From assembly GCA_035297145.1 (NCBI GenBank), contig DATGZN010000059.1:1-61089 (forward strand): a DNA stretch of 61,089 nucleotides. The letters are read 5' to 3'. The stretch comes from QHXW01 sp035297145 (GTDB taxonomy: Bacteria; Acidobacteriota; Terriglobia; Bryobacterales; Bryobacteraceae). The notes beneath the pieces were generated by a model, which did not search any database, was not told where the DNA came from, and worked only from the letters and a program-made list of their open reading frames with translations. Numbering within the stretch: position 1 is the stretch's first letter; each line of letters starts with the position of its first letter. Positions 60,991 through 61,089 of this stretch are shown piece by piece. The position numbers and the translations under genes were made by a program.

Positions 60991-61089
60991 ATGGCCCGTC
61001 CAGCCCTGCGTATCGAAGTCACAAGCAAGGACCAGAAGGCGTTGAGGAAACTGTTGAGCGGCGGTGTGCAGCAGGTGCGGGTCGTCCTG
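60991..61089 (+). mobile_element. IS630-type transposase, N-terminal part, cut by the window end
   Basis: The open frame from the ATG at 60991 reads MARPALRIEVTSKDQKALRK then LLSGGVQQVRVVL, the typical start of IS630/Tc1-mariner-type transposases, whose N-terminal helix-turn-helix opens like this. The remainder lies outside the window. In the 193 bases before it, CCTAG-ACAG-CTAGG (60907-60920) is a short inverted repeat. It may be part of the element's end, but a terminal inverted repeat cannot be confirmed with one end only. Confidence 0.6.

Noticed and set aside
1..61089. CRISPR arrays, rRNA genes and riboswitches
   Set aside because: No regularly spaced repeats, rRNA signature sequences or recognisable riboswitch cores were seen on either strand.

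Overview
The window reads as a GC-rich chromosome segment of a soil Acidobacterium, most likely near Candidatus Solibacter / Bryobacterales. That placement is an inference from gene content: many Tat-exported oxidoreductases, Flp-type pilins, a split cytochrome bc complex with multiheme cytochromes, a Ser/Thr-kinase relic and large STAND/CHAT/TPR proteins. No rRNA, intact tRNA or CRISPR array is visible.

Layout. (1) 1-3.4 kb: a REP-like palindrome, then HEAT-repeat, terpenoid-cyclase-like and DUF362 genes. (2) 3.5-4.0 kb: two tandem Flp pilins without assembly genes. (3) 4.0-8.6 kb (minus): a LarA-like protein and a large SIR2-NTPase-TPR protein, a plausible single-gene defence protein. (4) 8.7-17.9 kb: metabolic and regulatory genes (aminotransferase, Gfo/Idh/MocA oxidoreductase, M20 peptidase, PIG-L deacetylase, HU protein with a well-formed promoter, and a histidine kinase/NarL-type regulator pair that overlap). 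(5) 18.2-24.5 kb: a CzcCBA-type RND efflux operon ending in a KDPG aldolase. (6) 24.7-35.4 kb: a respiratory cluster with a monoheme cytochrome-porin resembling Cyc2, a cupredoxin, a GltD-like flavoprotein with extra Fe-S clusters, Rieske protein, split cytochrome b, an octaheme cytochrome c, a monoheme lipoprotein, a secreted protein of unknown function and a lone cyclic-nucleotide-binding domain.

(7) 35.4-61.1 kb: an accessory, conflict-type island. It starts at a Ser/Thr-kinase gene cut after its glycine loop and ends at an IS630-type transposase that runs off the window. It holds a PqqD-like/glycosyltransferase fusion; a three-gene unit of ECF sigma factor, membrane anti-sigma-TPR-CHAT protease fusion and Tat-exported lipoprotein; and a compact four-gene operon of LCAT-like lipase, M29-type peptidase, STAND ATPase and NTPase-CHAT protease. 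Further right are a large secreted protein with a Gly-rich linker, a membrane patatin phospholipase and a metallophosphoesterase.

The two CHAT modules are the best candidates for undescribed systems. In the first, a caspase-like protease is fused to a predicted anti-sigma factor directly behind its sigma gene, which suggests transcription controlled by proteolysis. In the second, a sensor/switch ATPase and a CHAT protease are translationally linked to a lipase and a peptidase, which suggests an NTP-driven, protease-gated effector system. Both functions are inferences from domain content and gene order.
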